Positions 19,062 to 27,045 of a stretch of DNA of 64,000 bases are shown here, piece by piece. The DNA is from JACDAE01 sp963717195. Lineage in GTDB: Bacteria > Chloroflexota > Ktedonobacteria > Ktedonobacterales > Ktedonobacteraceae. The stretch covers positions 62,001 through 126,000 of the forward strand of contig CAVQVR010000013.1 in NCBI GenBank assembly GCA_963717195.1. Reading direction: 5' to 3'. A program made the translations under genes and the position numbers. Each line of letters opens with the position of its first letter. The stretch's first letter is position 1. The notes under the pieces are model-generated. The model ran no database searches, was not told where the DNA came from, and was given only the letters and a program-made list of their open reading frames with translations.

Positions 19062-21461
19062 TCAGCGGGTGCGTCCAAACCGGCGTAATCGTAAGGAATT
19101 ACTTACGACTGTCACTGATGACAGGGCCATTGCCGCAGCGGCAAAGATTGGAGCCTGCCCTTTCAAGAAGGGAATCAACGGAGACAGGATCGCCGTCGGG
19201 ATCAAAATCACGTTGTAGGCAAAGGCCCAGAAGAGATTTTGCTTGATGATGCGTAACGTCGCTCGTGAGAGGGCAAGCGCGGTGGCAATGCTCTTCAAAT
19301 TACCCTTGATAAGGGTGATATCGGACGCCTCCATTGCCACATCTGTTCCCGTCCCCATCGCAATTCCAGCATCGGCCTGGACGAGCGCTGGTGCATCGTT
19401 GATGCCGTCTCCTGCGAAGGCGACCACGTTGCCCTGCTCTTGAAGGCGCTTGACCTGGTTCGCTTTCTCCTGTGGCAACACCTCGGCCAGTACCTGTTCG
19501 GCGGGAATGCCCACCTGCTCGGCAATAGCCTGTGCCGTGCGGCGGTTATCGCCCGTCATCATCCAGACGCTGAGACCTTGCGCGTGCAAGGCACGTATCG
19601 CTTCGGCAGAACCTGTCTTGACCGTATCGGCAACCGCGACGAAACCTACCAGTTTGCCATCAATCGCGATCAGCATCGCCGTCTTGCCCTGCTCCTCTCG
19701 CTTGCGTAACTGAGTTTCTACCATGTCAAAAACAATTGAGCGTTCGTGCATCAAACCGCGCGTGCCAACGAGGACGACGTGACCCTCTACCGTCGCATCA
19801 AGCCCCTGCCCAGCGAGTGCCGTAAAGCGTTCAGGATGAGCGTTGAGAGCGAGACCACGCTCCTTTGCTCCCTCAACAATCGCGTTTGCTAATGGATGCT
19901 CTGACCCCTGCTCTGCGGTTGCAACCAGGCGCACCATCTCGTTCTCTGCGAAATCAGGGAGCGCAACGACATCGGTCAGTTCTGGTTTGCCTTTCGTGAT
20001 CGTGCCTGTTTTGTCGAGAAGCACAGCATGTACCGCCTGGATGCGCTCAAGGCTCTCACCACTCTTGATGAGAATGCCCTGTTCCGCACCTTTGCCCGTA
20101 CCAACCATAATCGCGGTCGGTGTCGCTAACCCTAATGCACAGGGGCAAGCCACAACAAGGACGGTAACGGCGGCGACAATCGCGATAATCCAGGCATTAC
20201 TGGAGCTCCCCATTGCACCTGCTGTTTGGAGACCAAAGACGGTGCCGAGAAGAGACCACGCGAGAAAGGTGAGCGCAGCAATGACGAGAACCGTCGGAAC
20301 AAAAATGCTTGAAATGGTATCGGCGAGTCGCTGGATGGGAGCCTTCGAGCCCTGGGCCTGCTCAACCATGCGAATAATGCTCGCCAGGATGGTATCCGCT
20401 CCTATCTTCATTGCCCGCATGCGCAGGAGGCCATGCTGATTCATGGTTGCGCCGATGAGCGGTTCTCCCTCGCCCTTCTCGATGGGAATGCTCTCGCCTG
20501 TAATCATCGACTCGTCAACGGCGGAACTCCCAGAGAGAACAACACCATCAGCAGGGATCTTCTCACCCGGACGCACCAGCAGTTGATCACCGACGCGCAC
20601 CTGCTCGATAGGGAGTTCGACCTCTTGACCGCCATACATCACATGGGCAGTACGTGCCTGCAAACCCATCAGTTTCTTTATGGCATCGTTCGTCTGTCCC
20701 TTCGCGCGTGCCTCCAGGCACTTCCCGAGGGAAATGAGTGTGATAATAAGCGCAGTGGTATCATAGAACGTGACGCCACCGACGATGCGTGGGAAGAACG
20801 TTGCGAAAATGCTCATGATATAGGCAGCAGTGGAGCCGACAGAGATGAGCGTATCCATATTCGCGCCGAAGTGTCGCAGTGTTTTGAGTGCGGTTCGGTG
20901 AAAATCCCACCCGACAAGAGCCCATACCGGCGTCGTAAGCGCCAGCAACAGAGCGTTCTCACCCACAAAGGCATTCATAAAGAACATGCTCAGTATGACG
21001 ACAGGAAGTGAAAGCGCGATGCCCACAATGAGCAGGTTGCGCTTACGAAGCAGTTCCCTCTCTTTACGCTTGCTCCGTTCATCTTCTTGCAGCATGCCAG
21101 ATGTCGCACCAGCATCAACACTTCTGTCGTCTGATGGAGCAACCTGTTCTGGTTGCAACACGACGGCCAGTGGGCCAGGTTGGTCGAGTGGAAATGCTTT
21201 GTAGCCTACCGCTTCTATCTTCTGCATCATCTGCTCAGGTCCCGTCTCTGCCGCGTTATAGGTCACTGTAGCACGTTCTGTTGCCAGATTCACCTGTGCG
21301 TCAATGACTCCAGGTACCTTTTTGAGTCCCTTTTCAATGCGCATGGAGCAGGAAGCACACGTCATCCCCTCAATGGCAAAGGCAGCCTGATGCCGGGAAT
21401 GGTCCTGATCCTGAAGGCTGGCTTTCCCTCGTTCTTTTTCCTCGTTCACGTCTATCGTCAT
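19062..21461 (-). CDS. copA: copper-translocating P1B-type ATPase
   Basis: Membrane pump of 799 residues that exports Cu(I) using ATP. It has one N-terminal heavy-metal domain with GMTCASC (Cys35, Cys38), preceded by a hydrophilic stretch, and an acidic insert before the first membrane helices. The ion-binding CPC is in [13 protein letters not shown] (near residue 437), the phosphorylation site is [10 protein letters not shown] (near 483), the HP motif of P1B pumps is SEHPLA, and GDGINDAPA is the hinge. Length and order are standard for CopA. It stands alone, without a CopZ chaperone or CsoR gene next to it, but its promoter carries a CsoR-like operator. Confidence 0.95.
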   Translation of the reverse strand: MTIDVNEEKERGKASLQDQDHSRHQAAFAIEGMTCASCSMRIEKGLKKVPGVIDAQVNLATERATVTYNAAETGPEQMMQKIEAVGYKAFPLDQPGPLAVVLQPEQVAPSDDRSVDAGATSGMLQEDERSKRKERELLRKRNLLIVGIALSLPVVILSMFFMNAFVGENALLLALTTPVWALVGWDFHRTALKTLRHFGANMDTLISVGSTAAYIMSIFATFFPRIVGGVTFYDTTALIITLISLGKCLEARAKGQTNDAIKKLMGLQARTAHVMYGGQEVELPIEQVRVGDQLLVRPGEKIPADGVVLSGSSAVDESMITGESIPIEKGEGEPLIGATMNQHGLLRMRAMKIGADTILASIIRMVEQAQGSKAPIQRLADTISSIFVPTVLVIAALTFLAWSLLGTVFGLQTAGAMGSSSNAWIIAIVAAVTVLVVACPCALGLATPTAIMVGTGKGAEQGILIKSGESLERIQAVHAVLLDKTGTITKGKPELTDVVALPDFAENEMVRLVATAEQGSEHPLANAIVEGAKERGLALNAHPERFTALAGQGLDATVEGHVVLVGTRGLMHERSIVFDMVETQLRKREEQGKTAMLIAIDGKLVGFVAVADTVKTGSAEAIRALHAQGLSVWMMTGDNRRTAQAIAEQVGIPAEQVLAEVLPQEKANQVKRLQEQGNVVAFAGDGINDAPALVQADAGIAMGTGTDVAMEASDITLIKGNLKSIATALALSRATLRIIKQNLFWAFAYNVILIPTAILSPLIPFLKGQAPIFAAAAMALSSVTVVSNSLRLRRFGRTR

Positions 21462-21493
21462 GCTGCTTTTCTCTCATTCTCTTTGCTTTACCC

Positions 21494-21549
21494 ATACCCC
21501 CCGCCAGGGGGTATAGAAGAAGTATAGTCCATCGAGTAAAGGGTGTCAA
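21494..21549 (-). promoter_or_regulatory. copA promoter with CsoR-like operator
   Basis: On the minus strand TTGACA (21544-21549), a 17-base spacer and TATACT (21521-21526) form a strong promoter. Downstream, atacccccc-gcca-gggggtat (21494-21514) is an inverted repeat of ATACCCCC and GGGGGTAT. It resembles the copper-sensor CsoR operator of Bacillus copZA (TACCC...GGGTA). Copper-induced derepression is the likely behaviour; the CsoR gene itself must be elsewhere. Confidence 0.75.
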
Positions 21550-21724
21550 GAGGGTTCGTAGGAGATCACTGCACCAATATTTGTGAGCGTATCGTCTTCG
21601 TCCTCGAAGGGGATGGAACCATTCAGCCTGAAGAGCCTGTCTAAAAGAAACGTGCGTTCAGAGAAAACACGCAACGGTTTACAATTATTACGATTGCGTT
21701 GCGATTTGCTACCATGCTCTTCAA

Positions 21725-23167
21725 TTACACCTTCACTGCTTCTGGCTTGTGTGCTGTGAGTTGGTGATCGCCAGAAATGTCTTCAAGAGAGCGTTGATTC
21801 GGCTCAGGAAGCGTGAACAGAGTCAGAAGTAAGCCGAACAGAGAGGTGATCGCAGAGACAGCCATCGCGCCGGGCAGGTGCACGGTTGCGAGCAGGTACG
21901 GAAAAGCAAAGGCCCCAATGAAGGCTCCTAATTTCCCAAATGCGGCTGCTATTCCATGGGCAGAACTGCGTATCATCACTGGGAAGATTTCGGCTGGGTA
22001 CACAAAGGTGGTTACGTTCGGCCCAAATTCGGTAAAAAAGTAGGAAACGGCATAGATGGTGAGGAATGGAAGCGTCAGTTGTGTGAAACTGGGAACGAGT
22101 GCGAGGAGACTGTACGCAAGTGCCATCATCCCAAATCCAAGGCATTGGATCGCCTTGCGTCCCATCCGATCAATGGCGAATGCAGCGACAATGTACCCGG
22201 GGAGTGCTGCGACGACGAAGATGAGCAGCGTGTAGACCATGTTCGTAACGGTCCCTGCATGGGCATTGAGCGATTTCAACACCAATGGACTCGAAATGGT
22301 TGTTCCATAGTAGGCGATATCCAGGAAGAACCAGGTACCGGCTGTCCCAATGACCCACTTGAGATAGCGAGGAGTGAGGAGCAGATACAACCACGACTTC
22401 TGAGGTGTGTGTTTGGTACGCATTTGCGCTGCTTGACGCTGTTTCTTTTGGGTTGTGCTTGTAACACTGTTGATAGTTTGGCTGGCTCCCTCAACATTCC
22501 CTTGCATCATCAAGGCGAAACGCGGTGTTTCAGCGATCTGACGGCGCAGATAGAAGGTGGCTACGGCGGGAACTGCCCCCAAAGCAAGCATGAGACGCCA
22601 GACCAGGTTATGATCAAGACCAGAGATGAGCAGGACGATTGCTATGACCGGTCCAAGAATAAGCCCCAACCCTTGCATGGAGAAGACCAACGTAATCAGC
22701 TTCCCACGATCTTTCCGATTCGCATATTCACTCATTAATGTGGCACTCAAGGGATAGTCACCACCAATACCAAGTCCCATGATGAAGCGTAAAGCCAGCA
22801 ACCAGTAGACATTGGGAGAGAGGGCTGAAAGAAGCGCTCCAATAGCGAGCACAATTAACGTCAGCCCATAGATCGCATGACGACCGATGCGATCAGCCAG
22901 GTGCCCAAAGATGTATGAACCTAAAGCAGCAGCAAGAAGGGAAGTACTCCCAACAAGAGAGATTTCTAAGGCATTGAGCTTCCAGAGAGGTATCAGGATG
23001 GAGAGTACAGCTCCAATGATAAAGAGATCATAGGCATCGGTGAAGAAGCCCATTCCTGAGGTGATCATGGCTTTCCAATGAAAGCCAGAGAGTTCACTGT
23101 TATCCAATTCCGCTAAAATGTTCTTTGTCTGCTGCGTCTGTAGTGATGTATTCTCTTCGACTAACAT
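21725..23167 (-). CDS. MFS transporter, phosphate:H+ symporter-like
   Basis: Twelve-helix major facilitator of 480 residues. GMGFFTDAYDLFIIGAV at the first helix, the loop motif GHLADRIGRHAIYG and GIGGDYPLSATLMSEYANR are typical of the phosphate:H+ symporter group (Pho84-like) and related organic-acid or sugar carriers, so inorganic phosphate is the best guess. A cytoplasmic middle loop of about 50 residues, rich in Gln/Lys/Thr, separates the two six-helix halves. It is a single gene upstream of copA in the same direction, 263 bases away, and copA has its own promoter. Substrate is inferred from family only. Confidence 0.85.
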   Translation of the reverse strand: MLVEENTSLQTQQTKNILAELDNSELSGFHWKAMITSGMGFFTDAYDLFIIGAVLSILIPLWKLNALEISLVGSTSLLAAALGSYIFGHLADRIGRHAIYGLTLIVLAIGALLSALSPNVYWLLALRFIMGLGIGGDYPLSATLMSEYANRKDRGKLITLVFSMQGLGLILGPVIAIVLLISGLDHNLVWRLMLALGAVPAVATFYLRRQIAETPRFALMMQGNVEGASQTINSVTSTTQKKQRQAAQMRTKHTPQKSWLYLLLTPRYLKWVIGTAGTWFFLDIAYYGTTISSPLVLKSLNAHAGTVTNMVYTLLIFVVAALPGYIVAAFAIDRMGRKAIQCLGFGMMALAYSLLALVPSFTQLTLPFLTIYAVSYFFTEFGPNVTTFVYPAEIFPVMIRSSAHGIAAAFGKLGAFIGAFAFPYLLATVHLPGAMAVSAITSLFGLLLTLFTLPEPNQRSLEDISGDHQLTAHKPEAVKV

Positions 23168-23213
23168 AAACTACCAGTAGCTCCTTGCGATAAGGATAGG
23201 TGTTCAACACGTC

Positions 23214-23243
23214 ATTGTATCCTTTTTCATCATAACGTATCAA
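23214..23243 (-). promoter_or_regulatory. probable promoter of the MFS transporter gene
   Basis: On the minus strand TTGATA (23238-23243) and TACAAT (23214-23219) are separated by 18 bases, about 45 bases before the ATG at 23167. The rest of 23168-23481 holds no gene, and I see no clear PHO-box repeats. The rightward methyltransferase must start from a promoter I cannot place. Confidence 0.5.
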
Positions 23244-23481
23244 TATTATGGGAATGTTAAGGGATCGTTAAATGATGAAGTAGGAAGAGCGTAAAATTGG
23301 AAAGAGCACGAGGCTTTGGAATTTCGTAGAGTGCTCGAATGTCCTGCTCTCTCGTTGCGCAAATCGTGGATTGTGCGCTATGATAGATGCGTGAAGCACG
23401 TGTGAAGTGGCTGGAGAAAGAGAGAACACAGGTGCCACAGAACGGATCGCCTGTGTTGCTGAGGAAAGGTGAGATGGAAGC

Positions 23482-24103
23482 ATGCCCATTGAGAATGATA
23501 TCCATGAGATGTTTAACGAACGCTATCGTGCAGGTGAGACCCCCTGGGATACGGGCATCAGTCCACCGGAACTGCTAGAAGTCCTGGAGAACCCACCCGA
23601 GGGCCTTCCCAGGCGCATGCTCGACATTGGTTGCGGAACGGGCACCAATTGTCTGACGCTGGCGCAACATGGCTGGTATACCGTCGGAACCGACTTCGCT
23701 CCTCTCGCCATTGACATCGCCAGACAGAAGATGCAGGTTCTCGCAGACGACATCGCTTGTGCCAATGGCAGTGCTCGCTTTCTGATCGCAGATGTCACCA
23801 GGCTTGCGCCCCCTGCTCTCGACGAGCGTTTTTCTTTGCTGCTCGACCTGGGTTGCCTGAATGGTATTCCATCGGTCCGGCATGCCGCCTATGCGAAGAT
23901 GGTGGAGCAACAGGCTCTACCAGGGGCATTGTTTCTGCTCTATGCTCACCTGCCTGTCACTGGAAGAGAGCGGCCCCACGGCGTTACTCCGGACGAAACT
24001 CGACTCGCTTCTTACTTCTGCGTTCCGGCTCGAACGACGTGAGATGGGCCATGCGCCACAAGGTGGGCAATCCATGTGGAACTGGCTACGGCGCGTGTCT
24101 TGA
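23482..24103 (+). pseudogene. class I SAM methyltransferase (TPMT/TehB-like), frameshifted near the end
   Basis: Small-molecule methyltransferase of the thiopurine-methyltransferase-like group. The N-terminus has NERYRAGETPWDTGISPPEL, typical of this group, and the SAM motif MLDIGCGTGTN, followed by GTDFAPLAIDIAR and LLLDLGCLNGIP. The uninterrupted frame stops at 24042 with an atypical tail. Removing one A from the run 23996-23998 continues instead as LDSLLTSAFRLERREMGH...WNWLRRVS to a stop at 24101-24103, which looks like the normal C-terminus. The total would be about 206 residues. It is 110 bases before the RNA-repair operon and may or may not belong to it. Confidence 0.75.
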
Positions 24104-24213
24104 TACCTGCGGGTTGAGCAACTCGCCCTGTGTCCACCAGGTCTGGTCTAGAGGCTGTTACCACCAGACGATTTTCCTCACGAGAACGAGTCCGCTGAAA
24201 ATATATTGCTTGA

Positions 24214-24960
24214 GTGGAGCAAAAAAAGTTCGTGACATATACTGAATACTTTCTCGCTCTTGCCGCCGCGTTTGTACGTGGTCGACTGCAAAACGAATTA
24301 CAAGCGTTGGGAGTTAACCCAACAGAGCAGCCTTCTCAGCAAGCTCGGTTCCTTCTCACAAAGGCGTTCAATGAGCTGTCTGATGACGAGATGGAAGCGC
24401 TTCTCCACCTTGGGAAAGACCATCATCTGCGCCTTCATCGTTTCAAGAGGAGCATGGAATTACCACGCGTGCATAAGGTGCTGGGTATCTTAAAAGGCAT
24501 CCAACCACAACAACTGCTCGATATTGGGAGTGGGCGTGGTGTCTTTTTATGGCCTCTGCTCGAGGCGTTCCCCTTCCTCTCGGTCACCTGCATCGATCAA
24601 TTGGACTATCGTGTCTCAGATATCTGTGCCGTACATGATGGTGGAATAACACATGTGAGAGCGCTACAAGCAGACACCACGGCTCTGCCATTTGCCAATT
24701 CGAGCTTCGATGTGGTCACCATGCTCGAGGTATTGGAACATATCCCGACAACGACGAAAGCGCTGCAAGAGGTCTGCCGCGTTGCCCGACGCTTTTTGAT
24801 CCTGTCCGTTCCTTCAAAAGAAGACAACAATCCTGAACATATCCATCTGTTTGATCAGGCACGTTTGAGAGAAGCATTGCGCCAGCAAGGGGTTACGCGC
24901 CTTTCCATCGAATACGTGCTCAATCATATGATCATTGTCGCGCGGATTGAACACCCATGA
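24214..24960 (+). CDS. SAM-dependent methyltransferase of the RNA-repair operon
   Basis: Class I methyltransferase of about 248 residues. A basic helical N-terminus (RGRLQNELQALG; HHLRLHRFKRSMELPR) precedes the SAM motif LLDIGSGRGVFLWPLL, then ADTTALPFANSSFDVVTMLEVLEHIP and SVPSKEDNNPEHIHLFDQ. The EVLEH segment plus downstream His residues recalls the metal site of Hen1 RNA 2'-O-methyltransferases, but many Methyltransf_11 proteins share it, so that link is only a hypothesis. The start is uncertain: GTG 24214 or GTG 24232, the latter with GGAG about 12 bases upstream. Its stop overlaps the ligase start as ATGA, so translation is coupled and a role in RNA end modification or repair is inferred from context. 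Confidence 0.8.
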   Translation: MEQKKFVTYTEYFLALAAAFVRGRLQNELQALGVNPTEQPSQQARFLLTKAFNELSDDEMEALLHLGKDHHLRLHRFKRSMELPRVHKVLGILKGIQPQQLLDIGSGRGVFLWPLLEAFPFLSVTCIDQLDYRVSDICAVHDGGITHVRALQADTTALPFANSSFDVVTMLEVLEHIPTTTKALQEVCRVARRFLILSVPSKEDNNPEHIHLFDQARLREALRQQGVTRLSIEYVLNHMIIVARIEHP

Positions 24961-25748
24961 AGAGGAATATATTGTATAAATACCCCCGCACGCATCACAT
25001 TGAAGGATCGGGAATACAAAAGGGCGATGAGGATCTTTCTGTCATGCCTTTTCAAGCCCTGGCCAAGAGGCATCTTGTGATTGAAGAGAAAATGGATGGG
25101 GCCAATTGCGCCGTCAGCTTTGATCACGCTGGACGCCTTTTCCTGCAAAGCCGAGGACATTACCTGACTGGAGGTCCACGGGAAAAGCAGTTTGATCTCT
25201 TCAAGACCTGGGCACACCGATACACAACAGAACTGCAAGAGCTTCTCTCGGATCGATATGTCATGTACGGAGAATGGTTATATGCAAAACACACCATCTT
25301 CTATACGGACTTACCTCACTATTTTATGGAGTTTGATCTCTATGATACCCTGAAAAACGCGTTCCTGAGTACTGAGCGGCGCAAACTCTTCTTGGCACGT
25401 TTGCCTTTTGTTGCCTCCGTCAAGGTGCTGTATGAAGGTTGTCTGCCTGATAGACAGGCTCTGCACAAATTGATGACTCGTTCATATTTTACGGACGAAC
25501 AGTGCCGGGAACGCTTACGCGACGTCTGCGCAACACGACACCTGGATTATGTACAGGTCATGAAAGAGACGGATACCAGTTCCTTGATGGAAGGACTCTA
25601 TGTTAAAATCGAGGAAGATGGCGTTGTCAAAGAGCGCTACAAGTATGTGCGGACCAGTTTTTTGCAAACGGTCTTCGACTCCGAAAGCCATTGGATGGAT
25701 CGTCCATTGCTTCCAAATGGTCTAAAAGCGGGCGCGGAGCTCTTCTGA
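24957..25748 (+). CDS. ATP-dependent RNA ligase (Rnl2-type)
   Basis: Covalent nucleotidyltransferase of 263 residues that would join 3'-OH and 5'-phosphate RNA ends. The signatures are in order: motif I EEKMDGANC (Lys is the expected AMP attachment site), motif Ia-like SRGHYLTGG, motif III YGEWLYAKHTI followed by FMEFDLYD, motif IV EGLYVKIE and motif V ERYKYVR. No large C-terminal domain is present, so it is a minimal ligase of the RNA_ligase Pfam type. It is coupled to the methyltransferase by ATGA and lies 35 bases before HD-Pnk, which would supply the ends it needs. The literature on HD-Pnk notes frequent pairing with such a ligase. Confidence 0.92.
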   Translation: MKRNILYKYPRTHHIEGSGIQKGDEDLSVMPFQALAKRHLVIEEKMDGANCAVSFDHAGRLFLQSRGHYLTGGPREKQFDLFKTWAHRYTTELQELLSDRYVMYGEWLYAKHTIFYTDLPHYFMEFDLYDTLKNAFLSTERRKLFLARLPFVASVKVLYEGCLPDRQALHKLMTRSYFTDEQCRERLRDVCATRHLDYVQVMKETDTSSLMEGLYVKIEEDGVVKERYKYVRTSFLQTVFDSESHWMDRPLLPNGLKAGAELF

Positions 25749-25783
25749 AGAGGACATCTATATTCTATAAAAGGCGATAGACA

Positions 25784-26944
25784 ATGAACAATGAAGCCTC
25801 GTCTCTCCCGGCATGGTCCTTTCCGTTTTGCCCGGTCCCTCCACATTGGACACTCGACTGGGAGGATATCCAGGCACAATTTAGCTGGATACGAGCCATG
25901 GAAGGTGTCCCACAACATCCCCTTTTCCATGCGGAAGGCGATGTCCTTATCCATACACGATGCGTGGTCGAAGCTCTCATCGGACTGGAAGAATGGCGCA
26001 CCCTCCCGTTCCAGGAGCGTATGGTGCTCTTTGCTTCTGCACTCTTGCATGACGTTGGCAAGCCAATCTGTACAAAAAGAGATGAGATGGGCCATATCAG
26101 TTCGAGAGGGCATGCACTCAAAGGTGAGTTTCTCGCACGACAGCTTCTGTGGACTGGGCAAGAACTGGAGACGCCACTTCCTTTTGCACCACGAGAAAAC
26201 ATCGCCAGCATGGTCCGTTTTCATGGCCTGCCATTGCAATTCCTGCATTGGACACGACCTGAGCGTACCATCATCGCTGCCAGCCAGCGTGTGCGGATGG
26301 ATTCTCTTGCATTGCTCGCAGAGACCGATGTCAAAGGAAGAATCTGCTCAGATGCCGATGAGCTTCTGGAGCGCATAGAACTCTTCCGTGAACAATGCAA
26401 AGAATGTGTCTGTTATGAGAAGCCACGCCAGTTTCCTGACGCGTACAGTCGCTTTGTCTACTTCCAGCGTGAAGGACGCGATCCTGACTATGTTGCGTAT
26501 GACGATACGGAATTTGAAGTCATCCTTATGTCAGGCCTGCCAGGAGTCGGCAAAGATACATGGATACGCCAGCATCTTGCCGATCAACCAATGCTCTCAC
26601 TGGATGCCCTGCGGAAAAAGCTGAAAATTGCCGCCGAAGATGATCAGGGGCCAGTCATAACCGCTGCGAAAGAGCAAGCCCGTATCTGGATGCGGAAAAA
26701 GCAATCATTTGTATGGAATGCAACCAACGTCACACGTATGATGCGCCAACAACTGGTCGAATTGTTCCTATCGTATAATGCTCGTGTACGCATTATTTAT
26801 CTCGATGCCCCATTCAACACCATCCTGCAAAGAAATCGTAGTCGTCAGAACAGCATACCCGAGTCTGTTCTCTACAAGCTCCTTGGCAAGCTTGAAGTGC
26901 CGGATAAAACGGAGGCGCATCGTGTAGAATGGATATGCGATTGA
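25784..26944 (+). CDS. HD-Pnk: HD phosphoesterase fused to polynucleotide 5'-kinase
   Basis: Bifunctional end-healing enzyme of 386 residues. The N-terminal part (about residues 60-200) has the HD metal motif: His in DVLIHTRCVVEAL and the His-Asp pair in ALLHDVGKP. The C-terminal part has the P-loop GLPGVGKDTW near residue 250 and a T4-Pnk-like kinase fold with WNATNVTRMMRQQL and IIYLDAPFNTILQRNRSR. The same order is known in Runella HD-Pnk, which removes 2',3'-cyclic or 3'-phosphates and phosphorylates 5'-OH ends. Together with the ligase this makes a complete RNA break-repair set. The TGA stop lies inside TTGACATCC, the first bases of an IS605-like end, so the last few native residues may have been lost. 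Confidence 0.92.
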   Translation: MNNEASSLPAWSFPFCPVPPHWTLDWEDIQAQFSWIRAMEGVPQHPLFHAEGDVLIHTRCVVEALIGLEEWRTLPFQERMVLFASALLHDVGKPICTKRDEMGHISSRGHALKGEFLARQLLWTGQELETPLPFAPRENIASMVRFHGLPLQFLHWTRPERTIIAASQRVRMDSLALLAETDVKGRICSDADELLERIELFREQCKECVCYEKPRQFPDAYSRFVYFQREGRDPDYVAYDDTEFEVILMSGLPGVGKDTWIRQHLADQPMLSLDALRKKLKIAAEDDQGPVITAAKEQARIWMRKKQSFVWNATNVTRMMRQQLVELFLSYNARVRIIYLDAPFNTILQRNRSRQNSIPESVLYKLLGKLEVPDKTEAHRVEWICD

Positions 26945-27030
26945 CATCCTCCCCACGTGCCTGGAAGGGCAGGAGATTCCCACCCTCACAGGCGGGGCTT
27001 ATTACTACCTGTTATTTTGCTAACGTCGAT
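26941..27030 (-). mobile_element. relic of an IS200/IS605 right end, omegaRNA-scaffold-like
   Basis: Read on the minus strand this has the form of the right end of a tnpB-carrying IS605-family element: GTAGTAATAAGCCCCGCC, then GGTGGGAATCTCCTGCCC, a short hairpin, and the terminal GGGGAGGATGTCAA at 26941-26954. In intact elements this is the 3' end of tnpB and the scaffold of its guide RNA. No tnpA or tnpB remains. The inner boundary is unclear (somewhere between 27000 and 27045). The base just outside the end is the 3' end of HD-Pnk. Recognition is by remembered family pattern, not by alignment. Confidence 0.6.
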
Positions 27031-27045
27031 GAAGGATTGTGTTGT

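Noticed and set aside
24214..24960. Firm assignment as Hen1
   Set aside because: The EVLEH plus His pattern is shared with many Methyltransf_11 proteins and the fold outside it cannot be judged by eye.
26929..27045. N-terminal extension of the Eco57I-type protein
   Set aside because: It would translate the IS605 relic and overlap HD-Pnk; ATG 27046 starts where family-like sequence begins.
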